Source: Burkholderiaceae bacterium (GTDB lineage Bacteria; Pseudomonadota; Gammaproteobacteria; Burkholderiales; Burkholderiaceae_C). Taken from it: 64,000 nucleotides of DNA. This document shows positions 29,194-40,689 of this stretch, piece after piece; position 1 is the first letter of the stretch, and the number at the start of each line of letters is the position of its first letter. The stretch spans positions 41,889 through 105,888 of the forward strand of contig JAKLLA010000019.1 of the NCBI GenBank assembly GCA_023150375.1, given 5' to 3'. The notes beneath the pieces were generated by a model. The model ran no database searches. It was not told the origin of the DNA and was given only the letters and a program-made list of their open reading frames with translations. The position numbers were made by a program, and so were the translations under genes.

Positions 29194-29673
29194 CTACTGA
29201 AGCGGGCCGTCCAGCCCGGTCGGTACCGGCAGCGCAAAGACCTCGATGCCCTCTTCGCGCAGCGCCTCGCGCTCCTGCGCGTCGGCCTGGCCGCGGATGG
29301 CGCGCTGCTCGACCTCGCCGTAGTGGATGCGCCGCACTTCCTCGGCGAAGCGCGCACCGACATCTTCGGTGTTCGCCAGCACGTGGCGCACGGCCGCCAG
29401 GTAGCGCGCCTGCAGTTCGGCCAGCGCAGCCGCCGGCACCCCGGGGTCGGGCGGCCGGCCGGAGCCTTCGCCGCCCGCTGGCGCCGGGATCGGCGGCGGC
29501 GCCGTGGCCCCGAGGTTCAGGCGCGGCGCGGACGGACGGCGCCGCAGCTGCACCGACTGGCAGACCGGGCAACTCAGCAGACCCCGCTCGAGCTGGTCGA
29601 GGTAGTCCTCCTCGGAGCCGAACCAGCCTTCGAAGCCGTGGCCCTGATCACACTGCAGATCGAAGACCTTCAT
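29194..29673 (-). CDS. DUF1178 family protein
   Basis: Protein of 159 residues. The opening MKVFDLQCDQGHGFEGWFGS and the CPVC pair at about 35-38 match DUF1178, whose members probably bind zinc through the two Cys pairs (Cys8 and the CPVC). A Pro/Gly-rich middle and a helical, charged C terminus (FAEEVRRIHYGEVEQRAIRGQA) are typical of the family. Function unknown. Two bases separate it from the convergent FAD oxidase. Confidence 0.9.
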   Translation of the reverse strand: MKVFDLQCDQGHGFEGWFGSEEDYLDQLERGLLSCPVCQSVQLRRRPSAPRLNLGATAPPPIPAPAGGEGSGRPPDPGVPAAALAELQARYLAAVRHVLANTEDVGARFAEEVRRIHYGEVEQRAIRGQADAQEREALREEGIEVFALPVPTGLDGPLQ

Positions 29674-29691
29674 GGACGGCCTGGCCCTGGA

Positions 29692-30312
29692 TCAGCGTGC
29701 GCCATGCTCCGCCGCGCTGCGCCACGCGAGCGGCCAGTGCCCGGCGCGCCACTGCTGCAGCCAGAGCAGCCCGACCATCGTCTTGGCGTCCGTGACCTGC
29801 CCGTCACGCACCCAGGCGGACAGTTCCGCCTCGGTGGCGGCGAAGACATCGAGGAACTCCCCGGCGTCGAGATGGCGCTCACCGGCCTCGAGGCCGCGGG
29901 CGAACCAGACCTCGATGCGCTCGGTCGAGTAGGCGATGGCGTTGTTCAGCTCCCCCGCGTAGGCCCACTGGGCTGCGGTGTAGCCGGTTTCCTCGAAGAG
30001 CTCGCGCACCCCGCAGACGATCCCGGGCTCCCCCGGCTCGAGCTTGCCGGCCGGGAACTCGAGCATCGCCCGGTCCAGCGGATAGCGGAACTGCCGCTCC
30101 ATCACCAGGCGGCCGTCGTCCAGCAGCGGAATCACCATCACCGCGCCGGGGTGGCGCATGTACTCCCGGCCGGTGAGCGCACCGTCGGGCAGGGCGATGC
30201 GATCCTGGTAGACCTCCAGGAAGTGGCCCCGGTAGACCTGGTGCGACTCCACCCGGGTCTCACGCAGGTGGGCATCACCTTCGGGCAGGGACAGCAGGTC
30301 ACCGAGGCTCAT
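29692..30312 (-). CDS. Nudix hydrolase, ADP-ribose pyrophosphatase type
   Basis: Protein of 206 residues with a full Nudix box: G-x5-E-x7-REL-x-EETGY in the stretch from GKLEPGE to ELFEETGY (about 92-114). The preceding FRYPLDRAMLEFPAG is the usual lead-in for ADP-ribose pyrophosphatases. It would hydrolyse ADP-ribose or a related nucleoside diphosphate derivative. It is 18 bases upstream of DUF1178 in the same direction and lies just downstream of the nuo/DUF2818 block, a common betaproteobacterial neighbourhood. Confidence 0.92.
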   Translation of the reverse strand: MSLGDLLSLPEGDAHLRETRVESHQVYRGHFLEVYQDRIALPDGALTGREYMRHPGAVMVIPLLDDGRLVMERQFRYPLDRAMLEFPAGKLEPGEPGIVCGVRELFEETGYTAAQWAYAGELNNAIAYSTERIEVWFARGLEAGERHLDAGEFLDVFAATEAELSAWVRDGQVTDAKTMVGLLWLQQWRAGHWPLAWRSAAEHGAR

Positions 30313-30405
30313 GGTTCGGGCGAACAGACGCGTGAAGGGAGAGGACCGAGGCCAACCGCAGCGGCGAACGCGGCCCGATGGGGTCGTGCCTCGGCCTCGC
30401 CGTGA

Positions 30406-30717
30406 TCATGCGCCGACGCGGCCGCCCCGGCGCAGGTAGCGCCACACGAACCCGGGGAAGGCCAGCGTGAGAAACACACAGGCCATCACCGCGTAGAACT
30501 GCCACCCCTGCGGCACGGCCTGTCCGGCCCGCGCCTCGAGCGCGCGGCCCACCCCGACGACCAGCACGGTGTAGAGCAGCAGTTCGAGCAGCCGCCAGCC
30601 GAAGGACTTGGGCTGCCGCTGCGGACCGACGGCAAACAGCCGCTCGTTCAGGAAAGGCAGATTGGCCAGCACCGCCGCGAGCAGCAGCACCAGCCAGATC
30701 GACGCGCTCTGGTCCAT
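30406..30717 (-). CDS. DUF2818 family small membrane protein
   Basis: Protein of 103 residues with three hydrophobic segments (SIWLVLLLAAVLANLPFLNE, ELLLYTVLVVGVGRAL, FYAVMACVFLTLAFPGFVWRYL) and the family phrase ANLPFLNERL. It follows nuoN by 10 bases on the same strand, the standard location of DUF2818 in betaproteobacteria, so it is probably the last gene of the complex I operon. A role with complex I is suggested only by this linkage. Confidence 0.9.
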   Translation of the reverse strand: MDQSASIWLVLLLAAVLANLPFLNERLFAVGPQRQPKSFGWRLLELLLYTVLVVGVGRALEARAGQAVPQGWQFYAVMACVFLTLAFPGFVWRYLRRGGRVGA

Positions 30718-30727
30718 CGTGCCAGCG

Positions 30728-32209
30728 TCAGGAACCCAGCGCCTTGACGATGGCCTGTGCGCACATGGCCATCAGGCCGCCCGGCAGCAGGCCCAGCAGC
30801 AGCACCGCCGCACCGTTGAGCGACAGCACGGTACGCGCACCGTTCGGGGTGACGATCGCCTGGGTGTCCGTCGGCGCATCGAAGTACATCACCTTGACCA
30901 CGCGCAGGTAGTAGAAGGCACCGATGAGCGACAGCACCACCGCGAAGATCGCCAGGCCGATGTGGAACACCGTGTTGGTCGACACCAGCGCCTGCAGCAC
31001 CGCGAGCTTGGCGTAGAAGCCCACCGTCGGCGGAATGCCAGCCAGCGAGAACATGAACACCGCCATCACGCCGGCCAGCAGCGGGCTGCGCTGGTTGAGG
31101 CCGGCCAGGTCGGCGATCTCCTCTGCCTCGAAGCCTTCCCGGGCGATCAGCATGATCAGACCGAAGGTGCCCAGCGTGGTCACGACGTAGGTGACCATGT
31201 AGAACATCGACGAGCTGTAGGCATTGGCCGCCGACAGGGTGTTGCCGTTGACCACGCCGGCGAGCAGGCCCAGCAGCATGAAGCCCATCTGCGCGATGGT
31301 CGAGTAGGCCAGCATGCGCTTGAGGTTGGTCTGCGCGATGGCCGCCAGGTTGCCCACGATCAGCGAGCACACCGACAGCACGACCAGCATCTGCTGCCAG
31401 TCCACCGCCAGGCCGAGCAGGCCGTCGACCAGCACGCGGATCGTCATGCCGAAGGCCGCGATCTTCGGGGCGCCGGCGATCAGCAGGGTGGCCGCGGTCG
31501 GCGCGCCCTGGTAGACGTCGGGCACCCACATGTGGAAGGGCACGGCGCCGAACTTGAAGGCCAGGCCGGCGACGATGAACACCACGCCGAAGACCAGCAC
31601 CTGGCGGTTCGCCTCGCCCTTGCCGATGGCGGCGAAGACCTCGCCCAGGTCGAGCGAGCCGGTGGCGCCGTACATCATCGACATGCCGTACAGCAGGAAG
31701 CCCGAGGCGATGGCGCCGAGCACGAAGTACTTCATCGCGGCCTCGGTGGCCGGCGCGTGGTCACGCCGCAGGGCCACGAGCGCGTACAGCGACAGGCTCA
31801 TCACCTCCAGGCCCAGGTAGAGCACCAGGAAGTTGTTGCCCTGCAGCATGATGCACATGCCCAGCAGCGACAGCAGGCTCAGCGAGAACAGCTCACCCTT
31901 CAGGATGTCGCGGCTGGCCGCGTAGGGCTGCGCGTAGACCAGCGTGACGAACACTGCCAGGCAGGCGAAGAAGGCCAGCAGGTGCCCCATCGGGTCGGCC
32001 ACCACCATGCGGTTCATCGCGTACTGGGTGGTGCCGGCGTCGAAATAGGCCAGGTGCAGGGCCGCGACGGCTGCCAGGGTACCGAGCGTGAGCAGATAGG
32101 TCGGCTTGCGCTGCGGGCAGGTGACGAACAGGTCGACCAGCGCCACCACGCAGGCCATCACCAGCAGGAGGATCTCGGGATAGACCGCGGGCCAGTTCAT
32201 TGCGTTCAT
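30728..32209 (-). CDS. nuoN: NADH-quinone oxidoreductase subunit N
   Basis: Protein of 493 residues with about 14 membrane helices; one of the three antiporter-like proton-pumping subunits of complex I. Family features include [17 protein letters not shown] with the conserved helix Glu, [20 protein letters not shown], and a Lys-rich mid-membrane series. The second possible ATG (MNWPAVYPE) lies three codons inside; a GGAG is about 10 bases before the first. Nineteen bases separate it from nuoM. Confidence 0.97.
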   Translation of the reverse strand: MNAMNWPAVYPEILLLVMACVVALVDLFVTCPQRKPTYLLTLGTLAAVAALHLAYFDAGTTQYAMNRMVVADPMGHLLAFFACLAVFVTLVYAQPYAASRDILKGELFSLSLLSLLGMCIMLQGNNFLVLYLGLEVMSLSLYALVALRRDHAPATEAAMKYFVLGAIASGFLLYGMSMMYGATGSLDLGEVFAAIGKGEANRQVLVFGVVFIVAGLAFKFGAVPFHMWVPDVYQGAPTAATLLIAGAPKIAAFGMTIRVLVDGLLGLAVDWQQMLVVLSVCSLIVGNLAAIAQTNLKRMLAYSTIAQMGFMLLGLLAGVVNGNTLSAANAYSSSMFYMVTYVVTTLGTFGLIMLIAREGFEAEEIADLAGLNQRSPLLAGVMAVFMFSLAGIPPTVGFYAKLAVLQALVSTNTVFHIGLAIFAVVLSLIGAFYYLRVVKVMYFDAPTDTQAIVTPNGARTVLSLNGAAVLLLGLLPGGLMAMCAQAIVKALGS

Positions 32210-32228
32210 GATGTGTACGGCTCCCGGA

Positions 32229-33701
32229 TCAGAGCTTCGAGACGCCGACGTGGCGGATCAACTCGGTCACGGACGTGTGCATCACGTCGGTGAAGGGCTT
32301 CGGATAGAGGCCCATCGCCAGCGTCGCCACCGCCAGCAGCGCCAGCATCAGGAACTCGCGGGCATTGATGTCGGTCAACTCGCGCACGTGATCGTTGGCG
32401 ATTTCGCCGAAGTACACCCGCTTGACCATCCACAGCGTGTAGGCCGCACCGAAGATCAGCGCCGTGGCCGCCAGCAGGCCGATCCAGAAGTTGTACTTCA
32501 CCGCACCCAGGATCACCATCCACTCGCCGATGAAGCCGGCGGTGCCCGGCAGGCCGCAGTTGGCCATGCCGAAGAAGACCGCGAAGGCCGCGAACTTGGG
32601 CATCGTGTTGACCACGCCGCCGTAGGAGGCGATCTCACGCGAATGCACCCGATCGTAGAGCACCCCGATGGACAGGAACATGGCGCCCGAGACGAAGCCG
32701 TGGCTGATCATCTGCACCAGACCGCCGGAAATGCCCAGTTCGCTGAAGATGAAGAAACCCAGGGTGACGAAACCCATGTGCGCGATGGAGGAGTACGCCA
32801 CCAGCTTCTTCATGTCGTTCTGCACCAGCGCGACCAGGCCGATGTAGATCACCGCGATCAGCGACAGCGTGATGATGATCGGTCCGTAGGTGTGCGCGGC
32901 ATCGGGGGCAATGGGCATCGAGAAGCGCAGGAAGCCGTAGGCGCCGAGCTTCAGCATGATCGCGGCCAGCACGACGGAGCCGCCGGTGGGCGCTTCCACG
33001 TGGGCGTCGGGCAGCCAGGTGTGCACCGGCCACATCGGCACCTTCACGGAGAAGGCGGCGAAGAAGGCCCCGAACAGCAGTGCCTGGGCCGTCTCCCCCA
33101 GCGGCAGCTTGTGCCAGGCCAGGATGTCGAAGCTGCCACCCGACTTGTAGTACAGGTAGATCAGCGCGATCAGCATCAGCAGGGAGCCGGCCAGCGTGTA
33201 CAGGAAGAACTTGAAGGCCGCGTAGACGCGCCGCGGGCCGCCCCAGATGCCGATGATGATGTACATCGGAATCAGCGTGGCCTCGAAGAACACGTAGAAC
33301 AGCAGGCCGTCGACGGCGGAGAACACGCCGACCATCAGGCCGGAGAGGATCAGGAACGCGCCCATGTACTGGTGTACGCGCTCGGTGATCACCTCCCAGG
33401 CGGAGATCACCACGATGATCGTGATGAAGGCGGTCAGCAGGACGAACCACACCGAGATGCCGTCCACGCCCAGGTGGTAGCGCACGTTGAAGCGCTCGAT
33501 CCAGGGCAGGTTCTCCTGGAACTGCATCGCCGCCGAGGCGACGTCGAAGCCGGTGATGAGCGGAATCGTCACCAGGAAGCCGACGATGGCGCCGATCAGC
33601 GCCAGCCAGCGCACCATGTTCGGGTTGTCGTCCCGTCCCAGGGCCAGCAGCACGACGCCGAAGGCCACCGGGATCCAGATCGCGAGCGAGAGGTATGCCA
33701 T
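32229..33701 (-). CDS. nuoM: NADH-quinone oxidoreductase subunit M
   Basis: Protein of 490 residues, antiporter-like proton-pumping membrane subunit. Landmarks are [21 protein letters not shown] with the conserved Glu, [20 protein letters not shown], and [13 protein letters not shown] with the Lys-bearing helix before it (NDMKK). It lies between nuoL and nuoN with 16 and 19 base spacers in the standard operon order. Confidence 0.98.
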   Translation of the reverse strand: MAYLSLAIWIPVAFGVVLLALGRDDNPNMVRWLALIGAIVGFLVTIPLITGFDVASAAMQFQENLPWIERFNVRYHLGVDGISVWFVLLTAFITIIVVISAWEVITERVHQYMGAFLILSGLMVGVFSAVDGLLFYVFFEATLIPMYIIIGIWGGPRRVYAAFKFFLYTLAGSLLMLIALIYLYYKSGGSFDILAWHKLPLGETAQALLFGAFFAAFSVKVPMWPVHTWLPDAHVEAPTGGSVVLAAIMLKLGAYGFLRFSMPIAPDAAHTYGPIIITLSLIAVIYIGLVALVQNDMKKLVAYSSIAHMGFVTLGFFIFSELGISGGLVQMISHGFVSGAMFLSIGVLYDRVHSREIASYGGVVNTMPKFAAFAVFFGMANCGLPGTAGFIGEWMVILGAVKYNFWIGLLAATALIFGAAYTLWMVKRVYFGEIANDHVRELTDINAREFLMLALLAVATLAMGLYPKPFTDVMHTSVTELIRHVGVSKL

Positions 33702-33717
33702 GTTCAGGTCCTCCCGA

Positions 33718-35721
33718 TCAGCGTGCCAGCCACACGAACCAGGTCATGAGGGCGAAGATGCCCAGCAGCATGACCAGCGCGTAGTGGTAGATGTAGCCCG
33801 TCTGGAACAGGCGCACCAGCGAGGCGACCCAGCCGACCACGCGGGCCGAGCCGTTGATGATCGCACCGTCGATGACGGCCACGTCGCCCCCCTTCCACAG
33901 GCCGCGGCCGAGCAGGCGCGCACCGGCAGCGAAGATGTGCTCGTTGATCCAGTCCATGTAGTACTTGTTTTCCATCAGCTTGACCAGCGGCGCCAGCGCG
34001 CGGGCGATGGCCGCAGGAACTGCCGGCACGACCATGTAGAACACGTAGGCCAGCACCACGCCGCCCAGCGCCAGCCAGAACGGCAGGGTCTGCAGGCCGT
34101 GCAGCGCCATCGCGGCGGCACCGTGGAAGTGCTCCATCAGCGAGGCCATGGCCGGGTGCTTGGCAGCGTCGACGACGATGGCGTCCTTGAAGAATTCGCC
34201 GAAGAGCATCGGCTGGATCGTCATGAAGCCGATCACCACCGAGGGGATCGCCAGCAGCAGCAGCGGCGCGGTCACCACCCAGGGCGACTCGTGCGGCGTG
34301 TGCGCATGACCGTCGCCGTGATCGTCGTGATGATCGTGCTCGCCCGGGAAGGGCTTGTGGTGGAAGTGCTCCTTGCCGTGGAAGACCAGGAAGTACATCC
34401 GGAAGGAGTAGAACGCCGTCACGAAGACGCCGATCACCGCCGCAGCGTAGGCCCAGGAGGCCGCCGGCAGGGTGCTGGCGTGCAGCGCCAGGATGATCGA
34501 GTCCTTCGAGTAGAAGCCCGAGAACAGCGGCGTGCCGATCAGCGCCAGCGAGCCCAGCAGCGAGGTGATCCAGGTGATGGGCATGTACTTGCGCAGGCCA
34601 CCCATGTTGCGGATGTCCTGGTCGTGGTGCATGCCGATGATCACCGAGCCGGCCGCGAGGAACAGCAGGGCCTTGAAGAAGGCGTGCGTCATCAGGTGGA
34701 ACACCGCCACCGAGTAGGCCGACGCGCCCAGCGCCATGGTCATGTAGCCCAGCTGCGACAGCGTGGAATAGGCCACCACACGCTTGATGTCGTTCTGGAT
34801 GATGCCCAGGAAGCCCATGAACAGGGCGGTGATCGCACCGACGATCAGGATCAGGTTCAGCGCAGTGTCCGACAGCTCGTACAGCGGCGACATGCGCGCC
34901 ACCATGAAGATGCCCGCGGTCACCATCGTCGCGGCGTGGATCAGCGCGGAGATCGGGGTCGGGCCTTCCATCGAGTCGGGCAGCCAGACGTGCAGCGGGA
35001 ACTGCGCGCTCTTGCCCATCGCGCCGATGAACAGGCAGATGCAGGTGACCGTGATCAACGGCCAGTCGCTGCCGGGCATGGTCAGCTGGCTGTATTCGCC
35101 GGCTTTCGCGAAGGTTTCGGCGTAGTTCAGTGTGCCGGCATAGGCCGCGATCAGACCGATGCCCAGGATGAAGCCGAAGTCACCCACCCGGTTGACCAGG
35201 AAGGCCTTCATGTTGGCGAAGATCGCCGTGGGCTTCTTGAACCAGAAACCGATCAGCAGGTACGACACCAGGCCCACCGCCTCCCAGCCGAAGAACAGCT
35301 GCAGGAAGTTGTTGCTCATGACCAGCATGAGCATCGAGAAGGTGAACAGCGAGATGTAGCTGAAGAAACGCTGATAGCCGGGATCCTCTTCCATGTAGCC
35401 GATGGTGTAGATGTGCACCATCAGCGACACGAAGGTCACCACCACCATCATCATCGCGGTCAGGCCGTCGACCAGGAAGCCGACCTCCATCTTCAGCCCG
35501 CCCAGCACCATCCACTCGTAGATGGTGGCGTTGAAGCGCGCGCCGTCGATCACGTCGCGCAGCGTCAGCGCCGACAGGATGAAGGAAATCAGCACGCCGA
35601 GGATGGTGACGACGTGCGCGCCGCGGCGGCCGATGGTCTTGCCGAAGAAACCGGCAATCACGGCCCCGGCCAGGGGCGCCAGCGGCACCGCCAGAAGGGT
35701 CGATTGTGAGAGCGCAGACAT
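33718..35721 (-). CDS. nuoL: NADH-quinone oxidoreductase subunit L
   Basis: Protein of 667 residues, the largest antiporter-like subunit, with the C-terminal amphipathic lateral helix that braces the membrane arm. Features are FFGWEAVGLVSYLLIGFW, SAQFPLHVWLPDSMEGPTP and KRVVAYSTLSQLGYM. A cytoplasmic loop at about 435-455 is unusually His-rich (KEHFHHKPFPGEHDHHDDHG), which might bind metal but is probably only a variable loop. It follows nuoK by 21 bases. Confidence 0.98.
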   Translation of the reverse strand: MSALSQSTLLAVPLAPLAGAVIAGFFGKTIGRRGAHVVTILGVLISFILSALTLRDVIDGARFNATIYEWMVLGGLKMEVGFLVDGLTAMMMVVVTFVSLMVHIYTIGYMEEDPGYQRFFSYISLFTFSMLMLVMSNNFLQLFFGWEAVGLVSYLLIGFWFKKPTAIFANMKAFLVNRVGDFGFILGIGLIAAYAGTLNYAETFAKAGEYSQLTMPGSDWPLITVTCICLFIGAMGKSAQFPLHVWLPDSMEGPTPISALIHAATMVTAGIFMVARMSPLYELSDTALNLILIVGAITALFMGFLGIIQNDIKRVVAYSTLSQLGYMTMALGASAYSVAVFHLMTHAFFKALLFLAAGSVIIGMHHDQDIRNMGGLRKYMPITWITSLLGSLALIGTPLFSGFYSKDSIILALHASTLPAASWAYAAAVIGVFVTAFYSFRMYFLVFHGKEHFHHKPFPGEHDHHDDHGDGHAHTPHESPWVVTAPLLLLAIPSVVIGFMTIQPMLFGEFFKDAIVVDAAKHPAMASLMEHFHGAAAMALHGLQTLPFWLALGGVVLAYVFYMVVPAVPAAIARALAPLVKLMENKYYMDWINEHIFAAGARLLGRGLWKGGDVAVIDGAIINGSARVVGWVASLVRLFQTGYIYHYALVMLLGIFALMTWFVWLAR

Positions 35722-35742
35722 GGTTCTTGTTTTCCTCCGGCC

Positions 35743-36048
35743 TCAGCCCTTCAGGGTGTCGAGCTCGTCGACGTTGATCGTCGAGCGGTTGCGGAACAGC
35801 ACCACCAGGATGGCCAGGCCGATCGCCGATTCGGCCGCCGCCACGGTCAGGATGAAGAACACGAACACCTGACCGGCCATATCGCCCAGATAGTGCGAGA
35901 AGGCCACGAAGTTCAGGTTGACCGCCAGCAGCATCAGCTCGATGGCCATCAGCAGCACGATCAGGTTCTTGCGGTTCAGGAAGATGCCGATCACCGACAG
36001 CGCGAACAGGATCGCGCCCAGCGTCAGGTAATGTCCGAGGGTGACCAT
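35743..36048 (-). CDS. nuoK: NADH-quinone oxidoreductase subunit K
   Basis: Protein of 101 residues with three membrane helices and the two conserved membrane glutamates, in [17 protein letters not shown] and [13 protein letters not shown]. The start ATG at 36048 overlaps the nuoJ stop by one base, indicating coupled translation. The length is exactly that of the family. Confidence 0.98.
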   Translation of the reverse strand: MVTLGHYLTLGAILFALSVIGIFLNRKNLIVLLMAIELMLLAVNLNFVAFSHYLGDMAGQVFVFFILTVAAAESAIGLAILVVLFRNRSTINVDELDTLKG

Positions 36049-36686
36049 CAGGCTTGTCCTTTCGACGCGTCGGTCGGTGCGACCGAGGGCTGCTCCACCA
36101 CCGGCGCCATCTTGACGATGCGCACCCGGTCGGCCTTGCGGGCCCGCACCTGCTGGGCAGGATCCTGGCCCTTGACATCCTTGCGACGGCGCAGCGTCAG
36201 CGCGATCGCGGCGATGATGCCCACCAGCAGCAGCACCGCGGCGATCTGCAGCGGGTACACGTAGGTGCTGTAGATCTCCACGCCCAGCATCTTGGTGTTG
36301 GGCATCTGCGCAGCCCCCTCCATCGCCTTGGGCGCAGCGACATCGAAGCCCCGCTGCAGCACCCAGGCCATCTCGAGGGCGATGATCGCGCCGACCACGC
36401 CGGCGACCGGGAAGTGCTTCCAGAAACCCTGTCGCAGCAGGTCGATGTTGATGTCGAGCATCATCACGACGAACAGGAACAGCACCATCACCGCCCCGAC
36501 GTAGACGAGCACGAGTGCGATGGCAAGGAATTCGGCGTGCAGCAGCATCCACACGCACGAGGCGTTGAAGAAGGCCAGCACGAGATACAGGGCCGAGTGC
36601 ACCGGGCTGCGCGCCGTGATGACGCGGAAGCTCGCGAAGAGCAGGACGGCCGAGAAGACGTAGAAGAGCGCGGTGGTGGTGTCCAT
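36048..36686 (-). CDS. nuoJ: NADH-quinone oxidoreductase subunit J
   Basis: Protein of 212 residues with five membrane helices, including the distorted helix [20 protein letters not shown] that forms part of the proton path. The C-terminal 45 residues are charged and cytoplasmic, an extension typical of betaproteobacteria. ATG 36686 is preferred; a GTG five codons upstream (36701) is an alternative. Its stop overlaps the nuoK start. Confidence 0.95.
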   Translation of the reverse strand: MDTTTALFYVFSAVLLFASFRVITARSPVHSALYLVLAFFNASCVWMLLHAEFLAIALVLVYVGAVMVLFLFVVMMLDINIDLLRQGFWKHFPVAGVVGAIIALEMAWVLQRGFDVAAPKAMEGAAQMPNTKMLGVEIYSTYVYPLQIAAVLLLVGIIAAIALTLRRRKDVKGQDPAQQVRARKADRVRIVKMAPVVEQPSVAPTDASKGQA

Positions 36687-36763
36687 GATGGTCTCGGGCA
36701 CACGCAGGCGCTGGCCGACCGCGCCACCCGGTGAGAGCCGGTTGGCGCGGCGCGCAGCCAGCC

Positions 36764-37264
36764 TCAGCGGTACTTGGCGTCCGCCTCCTTGTTGGCTGCG
36801 ATTTCCTTCTCGTAGCGGTCACCCACCGCGAGGAGCATGTCCTTGGTGAAATACAGGTCGCCCCGCTTCTCGCCGTGGTACTCGAAGATGTGCGTCTCGA
36901 CGATCGCATCCACCGGGCAGCTTTCCTCGCAGAAGCCGCAGAAGATGCACTTCGTCAGGTCGATGTCGTAGCGGCTGGTGCGCCGGCTGCCGTCGTCGGC
37001 ACGCGGGGCCACCTCGATGGTGATGGCCATCGCCGGGCAGACCGCTTCGCAGAGCTTGCAGGCGATGCAGCGCTCTTCGCCGTTCTCGTAGCGGCGCTGG
37101 GCGTGCAGGCCGCGGAAGCGCGGGCTCAGCGGCGTCTTCTCTTCCGGGAACTGCACGGTGATCGTGCGCTGGAAGAAATGGCGCCCGGTGAGCTTGAGGC
37201 CCTTGAGCAGCTCCAGCAGCATGAAGCTGGAGATGAAGTCCTTGAGAGGAGTCACGGCTGACAT
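36764..37264 (-). CDS. nuoI: NADH-quinone oxidoreductase subunit I
   Basis: Protein of 166 residues carrying two [4Fe-4S] clusters (N6a, N6b). Both ferredoxin motifs are complete: [16 protein letters not shown] and [16 protein letters not shown]. The N terminus has the amphipathic helix that lies against the membrane arm. It sits between nuoH and nuoJ in the standard order. Confidence 0.98.
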   Translation of the reverse strand: MSAVTPLKDFISSFMLLELLKGLKLTGRHFFQRTITVQFPEEKTPLSPRFRGLHAQRRYENGEERCIACKLCEAVCPAMAITIEVAPRADDGSRRTSRYDIDLTKCIFCGFCEESCPVDAIVETHIFEYHGEKRGDLYFTKDMLLAVGDRYEKEIAANKEADAKYR

Positions 37265-37286
37265 GGTGGTTTCCTGCGGTCCGTGT

Positions 37287-38345
37287 TCACTTCCAGATGT
37301 TGAAGGGGGTCTGCATCCACAGGCCCACCACGATCAGCCACACCAGCGTCACCGGGATGAAGATCTTCCAGCCCAGGCGCATGATCTGGTCGTAGCGATA
37401 ACGGGGGAACGAGGCGCGCACCCACAGGAACATCGTGACCACACAGAAGGTCTTGATGCCCAGCCAGATCCAGCCCGGAATGAAGCTCAGGAAGGCCACC
37501 GGCGCATCCCAGCCGCCCAGGAACATGATCACGGTCAGGATCGAGACCAGGATCATGTTGGCGTACTCGGCCAGGAAGAACATCGCGAACGACATCCCCG
37601 AGTACTCGATCATGTGGCCGGCCACGATCTCGGCCTCGCCTTCGACGACGTCGAACGGGTGGCGGTTGGTCTCGGCCAGGCCGGAAATGAAGTAGACCAG
37701 GAAGACGGGGAACAGCGGCAGCCAGTTCCAGGACAGGAAGTTCAGACCCATGTCGGCGAACATGCCCTTGGTCTGGCTGACCACGATGTCGCTCATGTTC
37801 AGACTGCCGGCCACCATCAGCACGACCACGAAGGCGAAGCCCATCGCGATCTCGTAGCTCACCATCTGCGCGGAGGCCCGCATCGCGCCGAGGAAGGCAT
37901 ATTTCGAGTTGGACGCCCAGCCGGCGATGATCACGCCGTAGACTTCCAGCGAGGTGATCGCCATCAGGAACAGCAGGCCGGCGTTGACGTTGGCCAGCGC
38001 GACTTCCGGTCCGAAGGGGATGACCGCCCAGGCCGCCAGCGCCGGCATGATGGTCATGATCGGGCCCAGGTAGAACAGGCCCTTGTTGGCCGCAGACGGG
38101 GTGATGATCTCCTTGAAGATCAGCTTGACCGCATCGGCGATCGGGGTCAGCAGGCCGTAGGGGCCGACCCGGTTCGGGCCCGGACGCACCTGGGTCCAGG
38201 AAATCGCCTTGCGCTCCCACAGCGTCAGGTAGGCCACGCAGCCCATCAACGGCAGCAGCACCGCGACGATCTTGATCAGGGCCCAGACCGCAGGCCAGGC
38301 GCCGCCCAGGGCAGACGCGCCGGCAGCTTGGAAGGTATCCAGCAT
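37287..38345 (-). CDS. nuoH: NADH-quinone oxidoreductase subunit H
   Basis: Protein of 352 residues with eight membrane helices; forms the quinone chamber with NuoB and NuoD. Conserved landmarks are [20 protein letters not shown], the acidic quinone-site loop [20 protein letters not shown], and the closing [13 protein letters not shown]. It lies 17 bases after nuoG and 22 bases before nuoI. Confidence 0.98.
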   Translation of the reverse strand: MLDTFQAAGASALGGAWPAVWALIKIVAVLLPLMGCVAYLTLWERKAISWTQVRPGPNRVGPYGLLTPIADAVKLIFKEIITPSAANKGLFYLGPIMTIMPALAAWAVIPFGPEVALANVNAGLLFLMAITSLEVYGVIIAGWASNSKYAFLGAMRASAQMVSYEIAMGFAFVVVLMVAGSLNMSDIVVSQTKGMFADMGLNFLSWNWLPLFPVFLVYFISGLAETNRHPFDVVEGEAEIVAGHMIEYSGMSFAMFFLAEYANMILVSILTVIMFLGGWDAPVAFLSFIPGWIWLGIKTFCVVTMFLWVRASFPRYRYDQIMRLGWKIFIPVTLVWLIVVGLWMQTPFNIWK

Positions 38346-38361
38346 CTCGTAGTCCTCCTCG

Positions 38362-40674
38362 TCAGGCGCGCAGCACGCTCAGGGGGCCGAACAGGGCTCC
38401 GAGCCGGGCGGTGGCCGCCACACCGGACGGCACGCGCACCGTGCCGCTGGCCATGCCGGCATCCAGCTCGGCCGGCAGGGTGACGCTCTCGCCGCCCTGG
38501 GTGATGCGCACTGCATCGCCGGCCTTCAGGCCCAGACGCCCCCAGAGATCGGCCGGCAGGCCGGCACTGATGCGCTGGGCGTCGGTGGTCTGCTGAAGCG
38601 AGGCAGCCCGGCGCACGATGCTGTCGCTGGCGTAGATCGGCAGATCGGCCAGGCGCTCCAGCTCGGCATGAGCCGCACCGGGCTGCGGGGTCACGCCGGT
38701 CCGGTTGGACAGCCGGGCGGCGATGCCCTCGGCCGCACCGATGGCCTGCGCACGCACCTCGTCGACGCTCTCCTGCGCAAAACCCGGCAGGCCCAGCAGG
38801 TTGCCCAGCACGCGCAGCACCTTCCAGCCCGGGCGGGTCTCGCCCAGCGGCCGCACCACGCCGTGGAAGCTTTGCAGGCGACCTTCGGCGTTGACGTAGC
38901 TGCCGGCCGTCTCGGTGAAGGGCGCGATCGGCAGCATCACATGGGCCTGCTCGACGTTGGCCGAGAAGGGGCTGAAGGACACCACCAGATCGGCCGCAGC
39001 CAGTGCCTTGGCGGCCTGGGCGGCGTCGGCCGCATCGAGCAGCGGCTCGGTGTTGAACAGCAGATAGGCCTTGCGCGGCTGGCTCAGCATGGCCGCGGCA
39101 TCGAGCCCGCCCTGCTGGGGCTGGGCGCGCACCAGCTGGGCACCGACACTGTTGCCCGCTTCGCCCAAGTAGCCCACGGTCGCACCGCACTGGCCGGCAA
39201 TCCAGTTCGCCACGGCCAGCAGCTCGGCCGCCTGAGGGTGCGCCGCCGCAGCATTGCCGAGCAGGATCGCCTGGTTCTGGCCGGACAGCAGCAACTCGGC
39301 CATGCGCTGAGCCTCGGCGCTGGGCGTGACCGCCAGCGGCGCCGTGACGCCCTTGGCCGTGGCCACAGCCGCGGCCACCTCGATCAGAGCGCTGGCCCAC
39401 AGACCCGGCGCAGTCGACAGCTGGGCAGCGATCGGCATCAGCCAGTCGTCGCCGGCCGCGCCGATGCGCAGGATCTGCGCGCCGTGGCGCGCCGCCTGGC
39501 GCAGGCGCTGCGCGAACAGCGGATGGTCCTTGCGCAGGAAGGAGCCGATCACCAGCGCACGATCGACCTTCGAGAGATTGGCGATCGAAGTGCCCAGCCA
39601 GCGCACGGTGCCGGCCTCCTGGCGGAAGTCGGCGTGACGCAGGCGGTGGTCGACGTTGTCGCTGCCCAGGCCGCGCATCAGTTCGCCGAGCAGGAACAGC
39701 TCCTCGTTGCTGCTGCCTGCCCAGGCCAGCGCGCCGACGGCGCTGCCGCCCTGCTGCGCCACGATGCCCTTCAGCGCCTTGGCGACATAGTCCAGCGCGG
39801 TGTTCCAGTCGACCGACTTCCACTGTCCGCCCTGCCGGAGCATGGGCGTGGTCAGGCGGGCATCGCTGTTCAGCGCTTCGTAGCTGAAGCGGTCACGGTC
39901 GGCGATCCAGCACTCGTTGACCGCCTCGTTCTCGAGGGGCACGACGCGCATGACGCGGTGGTTCTTGACCTGCACCACCAGGTTCGCACCGGTGCTGTCG
40001 TGCGGGCTGACGCTCTTGCGGCGCGACAGCTCCCAGGTGCGGGCGCTGTAGCGGAAGGGCTTGCTGGTGAGCGCGCCGACCGGACAGATGTCGATCATGT
40101 TGCCCGACAGCTCGGAGTCCACCGTACCGTTCACGAAGGTCGTGATCTCCGAGTGCTCACCCCGGTTGATCATGCCCAGCTCCATGCGTCCGGCGATCTC
40201 CTGGCCGAAACGCACACAACGGGTGCACTGGATGCAGCGGCTCATCTCCTCCATGGAGATCAGCGGGCCGACCTCCTTCGGGAAGACGACGCGCTTCTCT
40301 TCCTCGTAGCGGGAGGCGGACTTGCCGTAGCCCACCGCGAGGTCCTGCAGCTGGCACTCGCCGCCCTGGTCGCAGATCGGGCAGTCCAGCGGGTGGTTGA
40401 TGAGGAGGAACTCCATCACCGACTGCTGCGCCTTGACCGCCTTGTCGCTGCGGGTACGCACGATCATGCCCTGCGTCACCGGCGTGGCGCAGGCGGGCAT
40501 GGGCTTGGGTGCCTTCTCGATCTCGACCAGGCACATGCGGCAGTTGGCCGCGATCGAGAGCTTCTTGTGGTAGCAGAAGTGCGGGATGTAGCTGCCTGCC
40601 TGTTCGGCCGCATGCATGACCATGCTGCCTTCGGCGACCTGCACCTTCTTGCCGTCGAGTTCGATTTCAACCAT
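38362..40674 (-). CDS. nuoG: NADH-quinone oxidoreductase subunit G
   Basis: Protein of 770 residues, shorter than the 900-residue E. coli type. The N-terminal region holds cluster ligands for N1b ([2Fe-2S]; [17 protein letters not shown] and PACATP), N5 ([15 protein letters not shown]) and N4 ([13 protein letters not shown]). The N7 cluster Cys motif of E. coli is missing: the corresponding stretch reads [13 protein letters not shown]. The rest is the molybdopterin-oxidoreductase-like fold. It is 15 bases downstream of nuoF. Confidence 0.97.
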   Translation of the reverse strand: MVEIELDGKKVQVAEGSMVMHAAEQAGSYIPHFCYHKKLSIAANCRMCLVEIEKAPKPMPACATPVTQGMIVRTRSDKAVKAQQSVMEFLLINHPLDCPICDQGGECQLQDLAVGYGKSASRYEEEKRVVFPKEVGPLISMEEMSRCIQCTRCVRFGQEIAGRMELGMINRGEHSEITTFVNGTVDSELSGNMIDICPVGALTSKPFRYSARTWELSRRKSVSPHDSTGANLVVQVKNHRVMRVVPLENEAVNECWIADRDRFSYEALNSDARLTTPMLRQGGQWKSVDWNTALDYVAKALKGIVAQQGGSAVGALAWAGSSNEELFLLGELMRGLGSDNVDHRLRHADFRQEAGTVRWLGTSIANLSKVDRALVIGSFLRKDHPLFAQRLRQAARHGAQILRIGAAGDDWLMPIAAQLSTAPGLWASALIEVAAAVATAKGVTAPLAVTPSAEAQRMAELLLSGQNQAILLGNAAAAHPQAAELLAVANWIAGQCGATVGYLGEAGNSVGAQLVRAQPQQGGLDAAAMLSQPRKAYLLFNTEPLLDAADAAQAAKALAAADLVVSFSPFSANVEQAHVMLPIAPFTETAGSYVNAEGRLQSFHGVVRPLGETRPGWKVLRVLGNLLGLPGFAQESVDEVRAQAIGAAEGIAARLSNRTGVTPQPGAAHAELERLADLPIYASDSIVRRAASLQQTTDAQRISAGLPADLWGRLGLKAGDAVRITQGGESVTLPAELDAGMASGTVRVPSGVAATARLGALFGPLSVLRA

Positions 40675-40689
40675 GTTCGTGTGCCCCGC

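Noticed and set aside
34300..34380. His-rich loop in nuoL as a metal sensor
   Set aside because: His-rich loops in this variable part of NuoL occur without known function; there is not enough support to call it a regulatory site.
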